Assembly: GCA_947494965.1 (NCBI GenBank)
Contig: CANLWV010000004.1
Span: 124,001-188,000, forward strand
Direction: 5' to 3'
DNA length: 64,000 bases
Origin: an uncultured Salinicoccus sp.
Lineage (GTDB): Bacteria > Bacillota > Bacilli > Staphylococcales > Salinicoccaceae
Positions within the stretch are counted from its first letter, which is position 1. Each line of letters opens with the position of its first letter. Positions 34,403 to 43,612 of the stretch are shown piece after piece. The translations under genes were made by a program, and so were the position numbers. Under the pieces are notes generated by a model, which worked only from the letters and a program-made list of their open reading frames with translations, was not told where the DNA came from and searched no databases.

Positions 34403-35744
34403 ACATGCCTACAAATAGCCATGCGAAGATATAGATGATTGGGAATGATATTATTGTACGCAACACGAAGATCATGAGGAGTTCCCAAACTGAAACTGGA
34501 ATCTTGGACTTGAGCAGTAGCGCACCCACTTCGGAGAAGTAGATGATCTGCGTCAGTGACATTACGGCGATCAGGAACTTGGTAAATGTGCTCTCGATGC
34601 CGGAACCTATAACTGACGGCAGGAACATGTCGGTGACACCGATGATGAATGCGGGAGCGGCTGCCGCTGCTTCAGGAACATTAATGAGCGACAGGAAAAA
34701 CTGGACCGGGTAGCTCAACAGTTCGAATACAGGTGTATATTCGGCGACGATCAGGGCCATCGTACCGATGGCGATGACGACAGGGATCAGTCCACCGTAT
34801 ATATCAATGACGTTGATGGAGCCGTCGCGTACGATGCTTTTGGCGCCATCGCTTTCATCTGACCTCCTGTAGGCGCGTGTGGTGGCTGTCTTGAGCATGG
34901 TATCTTCATATCCGCGGTCGTCGATCTGTTTGCCCGTCACCTCATAGTAAGTATCTTCACGTCTTGATAACGGGGGTATTCTGACCATTACAAAGGCTGT
35001 GATGATACATGCGACTGCCATCGTGAAATAGAATTGGAGGAAGTACTCCTCGATGCCGATGAAGGTCGCGATGACAAGGCTGAACGGTATGGAGAGCACT
35101 GAGAAGTTCGTCGCAATGTTCAATGCTTCACGCTTTGTATAAAAACCGTTCTCATACTGCTGTGTTGTGATCATGACACCGACCGGGCTGCTGCCCATCC
35201 AGGAAGCCAGTGCATCGATCGAGGATCGGCCCGGCACTTTATATAATGGGCGTATCACGGGCTCTAAAAACGTCCCGACAAATTCCATCAGTCCGAAGTT
35301 CATCAATAAAGGCATGAGGAAGGCGGCCAATAGAAGCCAAGTGGCGAGTATCGGCACCAGGTTGAACATCATCGTGCCGCCCGTCAGGTCACTGGTGATT
35401 GCCTCCGGACCAAAACCCGTCACTGTCATGATGGCAAAAAGTATACCGATGACGCGCAGCAGGAACCACAGCCAGCTGATGACGAAGATATCCCTCAGTT
35501 TCGGAGAGTTCTTGAAGCTGTTGCGGTTGATCAAGGTGGCGTAGAAGGTTATCAACAAGAAGATGGTCATGATGACCGTCAGGATGCCCGCAATTTTCCC
35601 GTCAAGTCCGGTCAATATGTAATCTGCAAAGATACCGAGTATGATGGTCCACTGGTCGTTGACATAGACGGGAACAATGAATAATAGCAAGGCAAGAATG
35701 GAAACCGTCCACGTTTTTACTTTAGTCTGAGTTGAAAAATTCAT
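34401..35744 (-). CDS. YjiH family membrane protein (nucleoside-recognition GATE domain)
   Basis: 447-residue integral membrane protein with ~10 hydrophobic segments. The first GATE-like block is ...LMNFGLMEFVGTFLEPVIRPLYKVPGRSSIDALASWMGSSPVGVMITTQQYENGFYTKREALNIATNFSVLSIPFSL, and a second is near AFIIGVTDMFLPSVIGSGIES. A charged cytoplasmic loop of ~60 residues separates the halves. YjiH and relatives sit near peptide or amino-acid catabolic genes, but the transported compound is unknown. Start ATG 35744 is preceded by AAGGGGATATC. The gene diverges from patA. Confidence 0.85.
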   Translation of the reverse strand: MNFSTQTKVKTWTVSILALLLFIVPVYVNDQWTIILGIFADYILTGLDGKIAGILTVIMTIFLLITFYATLINRNSFKNSPKLRDIFVISWLWFLLRVIGILFAIMTVTGFGPEAITSDLTGGTMMFNLVPILATWLLLAAFLMPLLMNFGLMEFVGTFLEPVIRPLYKVPGRSSIDALASWMGSSPVGVMITTQQYENGFYTKREALNIATNFSVLSIPFSLVIATFIGIEEYFLQFYFTMAVACIITAFVMVRIPPLSRREDTYYEVTGKQIDDRGYEDTMLKTATTRAYRRSDESDGAKSIVRDGSINVIDIYGGLIPVVIAIGTMALIVAEYTPVFELLSYPVQFFLSLINVPEAAAAAPAFIIGVTDMFLPSVIGSGIESTFTKFLIAVMSLTQIIYFSEVGALLLKSKIPVSVWELLMIFVLRTIISFPIIYIFAWLFVGM

Positions 35745-35858
35745 GAGATATCCCCTTATGTATAAATTGGTAGCGCCTCCAATGATAATTTAAATTGTCG
35801 AAAATGTCCATATATTCTGTTATAATGCATAGGTGAATATTTTTGAAAGAGGGATAGC

Positions 35859-37019
35859 ATGCCACAGGCGAATAAGCATATGAAGCACATAGAAGTGCCC
35901 GGCACGAGACAGTTTGCAAACAGGGTGGATGAATTTCCAGATGCGGTCGATCTGACGCTCGGCCAATCGGATTTCAGCACGCCGGAATCCGTCAAGGAAG
36001 CGGCCATCGAAGCGATCAGCACCAAAGAAATGAGGTATTCCCATAATACGGGGCTGCTTGAGCTGAGGGAAGTGATAAGCAGCTACTACAAGGAGAAGTA
36101 TGGCGGTGAATATGATCCACATGGTGAAGTATTGGTCACTGTCGGCGGCAGTGAGGGCATCGATGCCATACTGCGCGCCATATTGGATCCGGGGGATGAA
36201 GTGCTGGTTCCTGCCCCGACTTATCTTGGCTATGAACCGATCATTGAATTGAGCGGTGGGGTGACGAAATTCATCGATACCACGGCTGACGGCTATATTG
36301 CCACGCCCGAAGCGATAGAAGCGAACATCACTGCACGGACAAAAGCTGTCATCCTGAACTATCCAACCAACCCGACCGGTGTTACCTATACAAAAGAACA
36401 GGTCGATCGCTTGGCGGAGATGTTCAAACAACATGATATATTCGTCATTACCGACGAAATCTATGCTGAAAATACATTGGAAGGCGAGCATGCCAGCATG
36501 GCAGCCTATCCGGACATCAAGGACAAGGTGTTGGTCGTCAACGGACTCAGCAAATCCCATGCGATGACAGGATGGAGAATCGGCTACGTCGTTGGCCATC
36601 GCGACATTATGGAAGAGGTCATCACTGTGCACCTCTACAATACGATCTGTGCGGCGATACCGAGCCAATACGCCGCGATAGAAGCCTTGCGCAATCAGCG
36701 GCATGTACCGGCGGAGATGAATGAAGCCTATATTAGAAGACGGGATTATATCTACGGCAGGCTCGTTGATATGGGACTTGAGGTGTCAAAGCCGACTGGT
36801 GCGTTCTATATCTTCCCATCCATCAGCAAATATGATGAGGATTCCTTCAGGTTTGCGACGGATCTGCTCGAAACGGTACAGCTGGCAGTGGTTCCGGGCC
36901 GTTCATTCTCCGAATTCGGTGAAGGGCATATACGTCTATCATTCGCCTGCAGCATGGCGGAATTGACTGAAGCGGCAGATAGACTGGAAAAATACATTAA
37001 AATGCGTGAAGCACGATAA
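35859..37019 (+). CDS. patA: PatA-type PLP-dependent aminotransferase
   Basis: Fold-type I class I/II aminotransferase, 386 residues. By eye it matches Bacillus PatA closely along its length (start ...ISGIR/VPGTRQFANRV, TVGGSEGIDAILRAILDPGDEVLVPAPTYLGYEPIIEL, NYPTNPTGVTY, ITDEIYAE). The PLP-binding Lys232 is in NGLSKSHAMTGWRIG and the terminal Arg is in HIRLSFACSM. PatA acts as N-acetyl-LL-diaminopimelate aminotransferase in lysine/peptidoglycan synthesis, though aromatic or broad specificity is possible. ATG 35859 follows GAAAGAGGGATAGC. It is a single-gene unit ending in a strong terminator. Confidence 0.9.
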   Translation: MPQANKHMKHIEVPGTRQFANRVDEFPDAVDLTLGQSDFSTPESVKEAAIEAISTKEMRYSHNTGLLELREVISSYYKEKYGGEYDPHGEVLVTVGGSEGIDAILRAILDPGDEVLVPAPTYLGYEPIIELSGGVTKFIDTTADGYIATPEAIEANITARTKAVILNYPTNPTGVTYTKEQVDRLAEMFKQHDIFVITDEIYAENTLEGEHASMAAYPDIKDKVLVVNGLSKSHAMTGWRIGYVVGHRDIMEEVITVHLYNTICAAIPSQYAAIEALRNQRHVPAEMNEAYIRRRDYIYGRLVDMGLEVSKPTGAFYIFPSISKYDEDSFRFATDLLETVQLAVVPGRSFSEFGEGHIRLSFACSMAELTEAADRLEKYIKMREAR

Positions 37020-37020
37020 A

Positions 37021-37065
37021 GAATTGCCCGCCTCCCGGATGATTATCCGGGAGGCGGGCAATTTT
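37021..37065. terminator. bidirectional terminator
   Basis: AATTGCCCGCCTCCCGGAT / ATCCGGGAGGCGGGCAATT stem with a GATT loop between patA (+) and the DHA2 MFS gene (-). Confidence 0.92.
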
Positions 37066-38443
37066 ATTGGCGCTGCTCTTTGAGCAGGAATGTCAGACTT
37101 AAACCGAGTATTGCCAAGGCTGCCATCACAGCCAGGGCATAGGAAGTGCCCAAATATGTCCCTTCATTATAAGGCACGTCCACCAATGATACCGTGATGC
37201 TGATGATCGAGGTCAGTATGATGATGCCAAACGCCATGGAGAATTGGCGTACCGTATTGACGATTGCTGAGCCGTGCGGGATATCTGTGCCATCGAGTTC
37301 CGACATGCTCACCGTCACAAGCGGCATGAGCGTAAGGCCGAAGCCGGTCATGAACAAACAGAAATGAACCATAATCCAGTAGGGCGAATCCATCATGCCG
37401 ACGGTGTTCAGCAGGATGAGGGATAAAGCCGTGAACGAAAAGCCGATCATCGCGATACGCTTACCGCCGTAGCGATCATAGAGGTTGCCTGAAATGAAAG
37501 TCATGACAGATAGGATGACCGTTCCCGGAACGAGCAGGAATCCGGACAGGAATGCACTTGTGCCGAGTGCATCCTGGGCAAACATCGGCAGGATCGTCTC
37601 GGTAGACAACAGCAGCATCATATTGATGAATATCAGGATGATGGCAAGTGCAAACGTCCTGTTCCGGAACAACTCCAAGTTCATTACGGGCGTGGCGATC
37701 TTAAATTGACGGCTGCTGAAGAACAGGATGCCTAAAACACCGATAAGCATAGGAATAAGCGACAATGGGCTCAGGAATCCGTACACACTGATATTGCTCA
37801 AGCCATATATGAAGAAAGAAAAACCGATGGCGGATAAGATCACCGAACGGATGTCAAGCTTTGACTTGTTCTGTTCGAGCACATCCTTCATCAGCAGCAG
37901 TGCGAGTATGAAGGTGACAGCGATAAAAGGCAGAAGCACCCAGTGCAGGGAACGCCAATCCAGATAGTCGATGATGATGCCTGAAATCGATGGGGCGGAA
38001 GCGGGGGCGATATTGGTGACGGCACCGAGCAATCCCATGGCGAACCCTCGTCTATTGTAAGGAAAGACGATGAGCAGGATTGTCTGAATCAACGGTAGGA
38101 TGATGCCTGCCCCGATGGCCTGGATCACCCGGGACGCAATCAGAATACCAAAAGTCGGCGACCAGCCACCGACAGCCGTTCCCAAAAGCAGGCAGCTGAG
38201 CGAGAATATGACGAGCGTCTTCGACGAAAAGTTGGTCGATAGGTAACCTGACATCGGAATGAAGATGATGGTCGTGAGGATGAAGGCGTTCGTCAGCCAC
38301 TGGACCTCGGTTGCGTTGATGTTGAACTCTTCCATTATCGTCGGGAAAGCCGTAATCAATAGAAATTGGTTGAAGGTGAGCAGGAATGCTGCAGAGATGA
38401 CCACTGCAACGACACCCTTACTCTGTATCTTATCTTCTGTCAT
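37064..38443 (-). CDS. DHA2 family MFS transporter (drug efflux)
   Basis: Proton-coupled multidrug-type exporter with 14 predicted segments, about 459 residues. The DHA2 signature loop is WLTNAFILTTIIFIPMSGYLS, and motif C-like RVIQAIGAGIILPLIQTILLIVFPYNRRGFAMGLLGAVTNIAPASAPSISG follows. I choose ATG 38443 (MTEDKIQSKG) because a GGGGTGG lies 5-6 nt upstream and the family begins just before the first segment; an in-frame ATG extends it to 38551, but those residues look non-homologous. LmrB/YhcA-like proteins are the nearest relatives. No regulator is adjacent. Confidence 0.9.
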   Translation of the reverse strand: MTEDKIQSKGVVAVVISAAFLLTFNQFLLITAFPTIMEEFNINATEVQWLTNAFILTTIIFIPMSGYLSTNFSSKTLVIFSLSCLLLGTAVGGWSPTFGILIASRVIQAIGAGIILPLIQTILLIVFPYNRRGFAMGLLGAVTNIAPASAPSISGIIIDYLDWRSLHWVLLPFIAVTFILALLLMKDVLEQNKSKLDIRSVILSAIGFSFFIYGLSNISVYGFLSPLSLIPMLIGVLGILFFSSRQFKIATPVMNLELFRNRTFALAIILIFINMMLLLSTETILPMFAQDALGTSAFLSGFLLVPGTVILSVMTFISGNLYDRYGGKRIAMIGFSFTALSLILLNTVGMMDSPYWIMVHFCLFMTGFGLTLMPLVTVSMSELDGTDIPHGSAIVNTVRQFSMAFGIIILTSIISITVSLVDVPYNEGTYLGTSYALAVMAALAILGLSLTFLLKEQRQ

Positions 38444-38584
38444 GCAGGCCACCCCATTATCACTAAGTTTTGTATTCATTGTGGCACAGAGAGGGATGGG
38501 GGTCAAAACAGAGTGGCGATACCCCCGACCATCGCGAACAGGAAAGTGCACCCTTATGGTGGAAATTGTAAATAATATGGAATA

Positions 38585-38612
38585 TTGTGGCCGTTGATGC
38601 TACAATTATAAA
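38585..38612 (+). promoter_or_regulatory. candidate promoter of fmdAB
   Basis: TTGTGG (38585-38590), 16-nt spacer, TATAAA (38607-38612), immediately followed by a cre site. The start codon is 38 nt downstream. Confidence 0.5.
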
Positions 38613-38626
38613 TGAAAGCGCTTTCT
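38613..38626 (+). promoter_or_regulatory. cre site upstream of fmdA
   Basis: TGAAAGCGCTTTCT differs from the ideal cre palindrome TGAAAGCGCTTTCA only in the last base. It sits directly after the candidate -10 box, where CcpA binding would block initiation or early elongation. Confidence 0.7.
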
Positions 38627-38649
38627 AAAATTGATCAGGGGGTTTTAAA

Positions 38650-39834
38650 ATGTCCAAGAAGATTTTTGAAATTGACCTATCGAAGAAAATGCATGAACAG
38701 AAGCATCCCGGCCACAATCGATGGCATCCGGATATCCCGGCGGCCTTTTCAGTTGATCCTGGTGAATCTTTCAAGATGGAGTGTCTAGATTGGACGGATG
38801 GCCAGATCAGCAACAATGATGACCCTTCGGATATTGAGAAGGTGAATTTGAAGCGTGTGCATGTATTGAGCGGCCCAGTGTACGTCAATGGAGTGGAACC
38901 TGGTGACTTGCTTGTTGTCGATATTTTGGATATTGGGACGTTCAGCAGTCATGAATGGGGATTCAACGGCATATTCGCTAAAGAGAATGGTGGTAGCTTC
39001 CTGGTCGAGCATTATCCAGAGGCAGCAAAGTCCATCTGGGACTTTGAAGGCATCTATGCGACATCGAGGCACGTGCCGAACGTCAAATTTGCAGGCATCA
39101 TCCATCCGGGCCTGATCGGCGTGGCGCCGTCCCAGGAGCTGTTGGATGAATGGAACAGACGCGAACAGAAGCTTGTCGATAAAGATCCTCAGCGTGTGCC
39201 GCCACTTGCCAATCTTCCGGATGCGGATTCGACCGTCCTCGGTACATTGAAGGGAGAAGATTATGACCGTGTGGCCAAAGAAGGGGCGAGAACAGTGCCA
39301 CCGAGGGAAAATGGCGGAAACTGTGATATCAAAAACCTTTCCAAAGGCTCCAGAGTCTATTTCCCGGTATTTGTAGAAGGTGCCAAATTATCTGTGGGTG
39401 ATCTGCATTTCTCTCAAGGAGATGGTGAGATCACCTTCTGTGGAGGCATCGAGATGCCCGGATGGATTGAGCTTAAAGTTGACGTCATCAAAGGCGGCAT
39501 GAAAAAACATAATATCGAAAAGAACCCTGCGTTCCAACCTGGTCCAGTAATGCCGCATTACAATGAATATCTTGTATTCCAAGGTATCTCAGTCAATGAA
39601 TTCAACGGGACACAAGAATATCTGGATGCGAACACCGCCTACCGTAATGCATGCTTGAATGCAATCGAATACTTGAAGACTTTAGGCTTCACCGGCGAAC
39701 AGGCCTATATGTTGCTTGGCTCCGCTCCCGTTCAAGGCCATGTCGCAGGCATTGTAGACATTCCGAACGCCTGCTGTACATTGTCGCTTCCTAAAGAAAT
39801 ATTCGATCAGAACATCATTCCGGAGCTCGACTGA
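38650..39834 (+). CDS. fmdA: formamidase (acetamidase/formamidase family)
   Basis: Cytoplasmic hydrolase converting formamide or short aliphatic amides to the acid and ammonia. 394 residues. Typical elements: N-terminal H-x-R-W context HNRWHPDIPAAFSVDPGESFKMEC.DWTDGQI, VLSGPVYVNGVEPGDLLVVDILDI, NGGNCDIKNLSKGSRVYFPVFVEGAKLSVGDLHFSQGDGEITFCGGIEMPG, and the late cysteines in DIPNACCTLSLPKEIFD. ATG 38650 follows GATCAGGGGG. Its stop TGA overlaps the fmdB ATG (TGATG). A promoter with an overlapping cre site lies upstream, which suggests use of amides as a nitrogen or carbon source under catabolite control. Confidence 0.95.
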   Translation: MSKKIFEIDLSKKMHEQKHPGHNRWHPDIPAAFSVDPGESFKMECLDWTDGQISNNDDPSDIEKVNLKRVHVLSGPVYVNGVEPGDLLVVDILDIGTFSSHEWGFNGIFAKENGGSFLVEHYPEAAKSIWDFEGIYATSRHVPNVKFAGIIHPGLIGVAPSQELLDEWNRREQKLVDKDPQRVPPLANLPDADSTVLGTLKGEDYDRVAKEGARTVPPRENGGNCDIKNLSKGSRVYFPVFVEGAKLSVGDLHFSQGDGEITFCGGIEMPGWIELKVDVIKGGMKKHNIEKNPAFQPGPVMPHYNEYLVFQGISVNEFNGTQEYLDANTAYRNACLNAIEYLKTLGFTGEQAYMLLGSAPVQGHVAGIVDIPNACCTLSLPKEIFDQNIIPELD

Positions 39835-40097
39835 TGCCACGGTATACATTTGAATGCAGTACATGCGGCAGCTATGAGATATGGAAACGGAGCACAGAAG
39901 ACCTTGCGGCCGATCAGTGCCCCGAGTGTGGGTCTGAAAGCAAAAGGGTGTTTCAAGTATTCCGAACAAATTACCTCGATACTAAAGTGACGAAGCGTAT
40001 CGAGCAGGGCATGACACCAAGAGTCGTAAAGAAGGAAAATCTGCCGAAGAATAATATCAGGCAGAAGGAGAGGAATCCTAGGCCCTGGATGATGTGA
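39834..40097 (+). CDS. fmdB: FmdB family zinc-ribbon protein
   Basis: 87-residue putative regulatory protein. The N-terminal zinc ribbon has Cys8-x2-Cys11 and Cys29-x2-Cys32 in the standard MPRYTFECSTCG ... CPECGS frame; the rest is basic. FmdB was named as a regulator of formamidase expression in Methylophilus, though its mechanism is not settled. The start codon shares one base with the fmdA stop (TGATG), giving tight coupling. The partnership with fmdA reproduces the classic arrangement. A terminator follows within 25 nt. Confidence 0.92.
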   Translation: MPRYTFECSTCGSYEIWKRSTEDLAADQCPECGSESKRVFQVFRTNYLDTKVTKRIEQGMTPRVVKKENLPKNNIRQKERNPRPWMM

Positions 40098-40120
40098 AGT
40101 ACAAATATATATTTAGATAG

Positions 40121-40154
40121 AAAAGGAGAAGGCCCTCGTGTCTTCTCCTTTTTT
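40121..40154 (+). terminator. terminator of fmdAB
   Basis: AAAAGGAGAAG / CTTCTCCTTTT stem with T run TTTTTT. Confidence 0.92.
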
Positions 40155-40216
40155 ATATGCCATATAGAATGAGGGAGAAAATTAAAAAATGTTATCAGAA
40201 AAATCGAACAATATCA

Positions 40217-40245
40217 TTGACAATGTATTTGATATGATTTATCTT
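40217..40245 (+). promoter_or_regulatory. promoter of the BCCT-led operon
   Basis: A perfect -35 box TTGACA (40217-40222), 17-nt spacer, and TATCTT (40240-40245). The transcript would start near 40252, about 70 nt before the TTG start of the BCCT gene. Confidence 0.65.
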
Positions 40246-40320
40246 TTAGTTAAATAACGGTATAGAATTCCTATTAACGGAAAATAAATGTACCTTATCA
40301 TATATAAAGGAGGGATCATT

Positions 40321-41850
40321 TTGGCTCGCCCAGATGAGATGACTGCCAAGGTTGATATGCCAGTATTATTGATAAGCGGGGGACTTTTGCTCGCCTTTGT
40401 GGTAGTGGGGCTGATCAACCAGGAATTTATAACCAGTTTTGTAAGCGCTTTATTTACGATATCCGTAAAATATTTTGGTTCAGTCTACCAATTTTTAATG
40501 TTGGGGACTTTCCTCATCGCACTGTTTCTCGGATTTTCGAAGTTCGGCCGTATCCGCCTAGGAAACATAGACAAGCCTGAAATCAGCAACTTCAAATGGA
40601 TTTCAGTCATTATGTGTACGCTTTTGGCAGGTGGCGGCGTATTCTGGGCAGCAGCTGAACCGCTGAACCACTTCTTAAGCGTACCGCCGCACTTCAATGA
40701 CATCACGTCGGGGACGGAGGCCGCAGTGACACCGGCACTTACCACAAGCTTTGTGGATTGGGGGTTCCTCGCCTGGGCGATCCTAGGGACACTCGGCACA
40801 TTCGTATTGATGTATGCCCATTATCATCGCGGGGCGCCACTCAAGCCACGAGCATTGTTATATCCCATCTTTGGTGACAAGATCATGAAGAACAGCGTGC
40901 TCGGAACTTTGGTAGATGTATTTTCGGTCATCTCTGTGGCAGCTGGGACAATCGGACCGATCGGTTTCCTTGGATTGCAGGCGGGTTATGGGATGAGTGC
41001 TCTGTTCGGCCTACCCAATACGTTGGCGGTGCAGCTGATCATCATCGCTTTGATTGTTGCCGCTGCAGCGGTTTCAGCCGCAACAGGCATCCATAAGGGA
41101 ATTCAGATCCTCAGCAGCTACAACGTAGTCCTGGCGCTTCTCCTCGTAGGGGCGATGCTGGTACTGGGCCCCGGATTATTCATCTTTGATTCCTATCTGC
41201 AGTCTTTCGGCTCCTATATGCAGAACTTCATCGGCATGAGTACATACCGCGGCAACAATGATTGGCTGAACGGATGGACCGTATTCTTCTTCGCCTGGTT
41301 TTTAGGATATGGCCCGATGATGGCGATATTTACCAGCCGCATCTCAAGAGGGCGGACGATCCGTGAGATCGTCTTGGCCGTGGCGATAATCGCACCGGTG
41401 GTGACGACATTCTGGTTTACGGTGGTCGGAGGCACGGGAATTTTTCAGGAACTCGCAAATCCCGGCTCGGTATCCACCGCATTGAACAGCAACGGTGCAC
41501 CGGCGGCGATGATTGCGATCACGGAACAGCTGCCTTTCGGTTTGGTATTGGGCATCCTTTTCCTGCTCGCTACAATCATATTCGTACTGACGACGACGGA
41601 TTCAATGTCATTCACGATCTCAATGGCCATCACCGGAGATGGAGATCCATCCAAGCTGATGAGGGTATTTTGGGCGGGTGTGATGGGCGCAGTGGCCATC
41701 ATCCTGCTGACGATAGGTGAAAACAGCGTGAGTTCGCTCCAGTCCTTCATCGTGGTGACGGCAGTACCCGTGTCGCTGTTGATGCTGACCACTTTCTGGA
41801 GTGCACCGAGAGTATGCGCAGCGCTCGCCAAGGAACAGGATATCACTTGA
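40321..41850 (+). CDS. BCCT family transporter (betaine/carnitine/choline type)
   Basis: Sodium- or proton-coupled importer of quaternary-ammonium or related zwitterionic compounds; 509 residues and 12 predicted segments. Signature regions are SNFKWISVIMCTLLAGGGVFWAAAEPLNHF and the segment-8 block LNGWTVFFFAWFLGYGPMMAIFTSRISRGRTIRE. I choose TTG 40321 because AAAGGAGGG lies 6-7 nt upstream; an ATG 33 nt earlier overlaps no site. Unlike osmoregulatory carriers it lacks long charged N- or C-terminal tails. The genes after it (unknown protein, M19-like, DUF3726, aldehyde dehydrogenase) point to import for catabolism. A cre-like sequence lies inside its early coding region. Confidence 0.92.
   Translation: MARPDEMTAKVDMPVLLISGGLLLAFVVVGLINQEFITSFVSALFTISVKYFGSVYQFLMLGTFLIALFLGFSKFGRIRLGNIDKPEISNFKWISVIMCTLLAGGGVFWAAAEPLNHFLSVPPHFNDITSGTEAAVTPALTTSFVDWGFLAWAILGTLGTFVLMYAHYHRGAPLKPRALLYPIFGDKIMKNSVLGTLVDVFSVISVAAGTIGPIGFLGLQAGYGMSALFGLPNTLAVQLIIIALIVAAAAVSAATGIHKGIQILSSYNVVLALLLVGAMLVLGPGLFIFDSYLQSFGSYMQNFIGMSTYRGNNDWLNGWTVFFFAWFLGYGPMMAIFTSRISRGRTIREIVLAVAIIAPVVTTFWFTVVGGTGIFQELANPGSVSTALNSNGAPAAMIAITEQLPFGLVLGILFLLATIIFVLTTTDSMSFTISMAITGDGDPSKLMRVFWAGVMGAVAIILLTIGENSVSSLQSFIVVTAVPVSLLMLTTFWSAPRVCAALAKEQDIT
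40440..40453 (+). promoter_or_regulatory. cre-like site within the BCCT coding region
   Basis: TGTAAGCGCTTTAT, one mismatch at position 13 from the cre consensus, 120 nt inside the BCCT gene. Intragenic roadblock cre sites are known in Bacillota. Confidence 0.4.
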
Positions 41851-41902
41851 TGCATAAGAATATGAGCGAATTTAAAGGATGGTTGATGGAGGTGCAATGT
41901 TG

Positions 41903-43612
41903 ATGGCAGTAAAGCATGAAAGACATAAGTTGCGTCCGGCTTCAGAAGTGATGACATTGGAGCGGATTGGAGCCTTCAGGTTGACGAGCCTGAGTTTCCT
42001 GAGAATCCTGCTCAGACATATGATGCGTGAGAACTGGCAGATCGGATGCCGTACGCTTGAACTGGATGAGAAGGGATATGGGCACGCAGTATATGGCATT
42101 GATACACCGAAACATACGTTTTCATTCGTCGTCATATCTTCGGACATCGATGATGATGAAAGGAGCGACCGCGTCATCTCGAAAAAGTGGGATGTCACGT
42201 TCGCCCTGTGTGAGGGTGAAGTCACTGAAGAAAAACTGGAACGGATGAAGCGTGAGCTGCCGAAGCAGGAGGCGGGGCGTGGAGACGCACATGATCTGGT
42301 GTGGTCACGTGCCAATAAAAGCAACCGCATATTCGATTATGTGATTGATTGCCTTGTCAAAGAGGAGCAGCCCGACCCCAAAATATTAAACGAAGTGGGT
42401 TACCTGCTGCGTACGACAGCGGTATATGGCAACGGCAAGTTTGGTTTGGCACCATATGAAAAAATAAAGAATGACCACCCATTCAGCGGTCCGTTCCAGG
42501 CACAGATGTTTGCGGTCTATATGCTAAGGCAGTTCGGTACAGACCTGGTTGAGCACATCGCCAAACAAAGGAACCCACAGGCTGCGAAGCTGCAACCCGA
42601 CATCAAGCGCTATATCGGTACCGGGAATGCAACTGGCCTCGGCATGGCACCCTTCCTGATTGCCCATCCGAGACTGATCCACCAATGGATCTATGTACGG
42701 GAACAGGCCATTGCCAGAGTGAAGGATATCAAACCATCGGAAGATGATCTGATGTTGCTTGTCGAGTGGCTGGACCGCGTGGGGGACTACTTCAAGGATT
42801 CCAACCTCATCGACCGGGAGATTATATTGAAGCCGGAAACTATAGCTGAGCAGAACGCCTATATCAAAGAGTTGGTTCTGGGTTACAGGAGGGACGGACG
42901 TTTGAAAGGACGGCCCACCGAGGATGTCTGGCATGATCTATCAAACGTCGCAGCCGAGTCGGTCTCGATCGAAATGCAGGAATTGTTGCATACTCTTCTG
43001 CTTGAGCTGTATACGGATCATGTCGTAGATCTGGAGCGATGCATGAATGTGGACGAGACGTATCAGATCGAGCCACGCATGACGGTTGGGCATCTGCAGT
43101 CATTGATAGATGAACAATACCACTGGGTTTTCCAATACGACTTTGATGATCCCGACGAGAAATATTATTTCTGGTACCGTTCGAAAGAAAAAGAGGAGCC
43201 GCGGCTTGGGATAAGGGGAGAAGACCCCGGTGACGATAAAGAGATGGCCATGAACATCGCAGAACAGGTGCAGGCACTCTATGATGTCTTGAAGCTGGCT
43301 GAGCCTGGTGAGATGGTGGCATCATTCATTTTGAAATATCCGGACTACAAAGGCATCATCCAAAGGGTGCAGTCGCTGGAAGGTTATGAATATGGGGAAA
43401 TCCAAGCTAATTTCCTGAGCAGGGATTTCATGCCGCTTCATCTTCTGCGCTGTAAACTGTCATTTTTCGGCGCCGAACGCTTCAACCCAAAGTCGAACCG
43501 TTGGGTGCGCATCACGCTGTTCCAGGGGGCGCCATTAGTGGAAGAGGTTGGAAAGCTGTATCTGGACAACTGGGTATTCCCGGAATTGCCAGTATTAGAA
43601 GGGGGTCAATAA
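41903..43612 (+). CDS. uncharacterised protein of the BCCT-M19-DUF3726 operon
   Basis: About 569-residue soluble protein that I do not recognise. There is no signal peptide or membrane segment. A central block YIGTGNATGLGMAPFLIAHPRLIHQWIYVREQAIARV (about residues 237-273) looks like a conserved core; the C-terminal third is acidic and aromatic-rich, with FLSRDFMPLHLLRCKLSFFGAERFNPKSNRWVRITLFQG near the end. No nucleotide-binding or metal motif is evident. ATG 41903 has GGAGGTG 8 nt upstream; the earlier in-frame ATG codons are too close to or upstream of it. It lies 52 nt after the BCCT gene, and its stop codon abuts the M19 start. By position it should act in breakdown of the imported compound. 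Confidence 0.78.
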   Translation: MAVKHERHKLRPASEVMTLERIGAFRLTSLSFLRILLRHMMRENWQIGCRTLELDEKGYGHAVYGIDTPKHTFSFVVISSDIDDDERSDRVISKKWDVTFALCEGEVTEEKLERMKRELPKQEAGRGDAHDLVWSRANKSNRIFDYVIDCLVKEEQPDPKILNEVGYLLRTTAVYGNGKFGLAPYEKIKNDHPFSGPFQAQMFAVYMLRQFGTDLVEHIAKQRNPQAAKLQPDIKRYIGTGNATGLGMAPFLIAHPRLIHQWIYVREQAIARVKDIKPSEDDLMLLVEWLDRVGDYFKDSNLIDREIILKPETIAEQNAYIKELVLGYRRDGRLKGRPTEDVWHDLSNVAAESVSIEMQELLHTLLLELYTDHVVDLERCMNVDETYQIEPRMTVGHLQSLIDEQYHWVFQYDFDDPDEKYYFWYRSKEKEEPRLGIRGEDPGDDKEMAMNIAEQVQALYDVLKLAEPGEMVASFILKYPDYKGIIQRVQSLEGYEYGEIQANFLSRDFMPLHLLRCKLSFFGAERFNPKSNRWVRITLFQGAPLVEEVGKLYLDNWVFPELPVLEGGQ

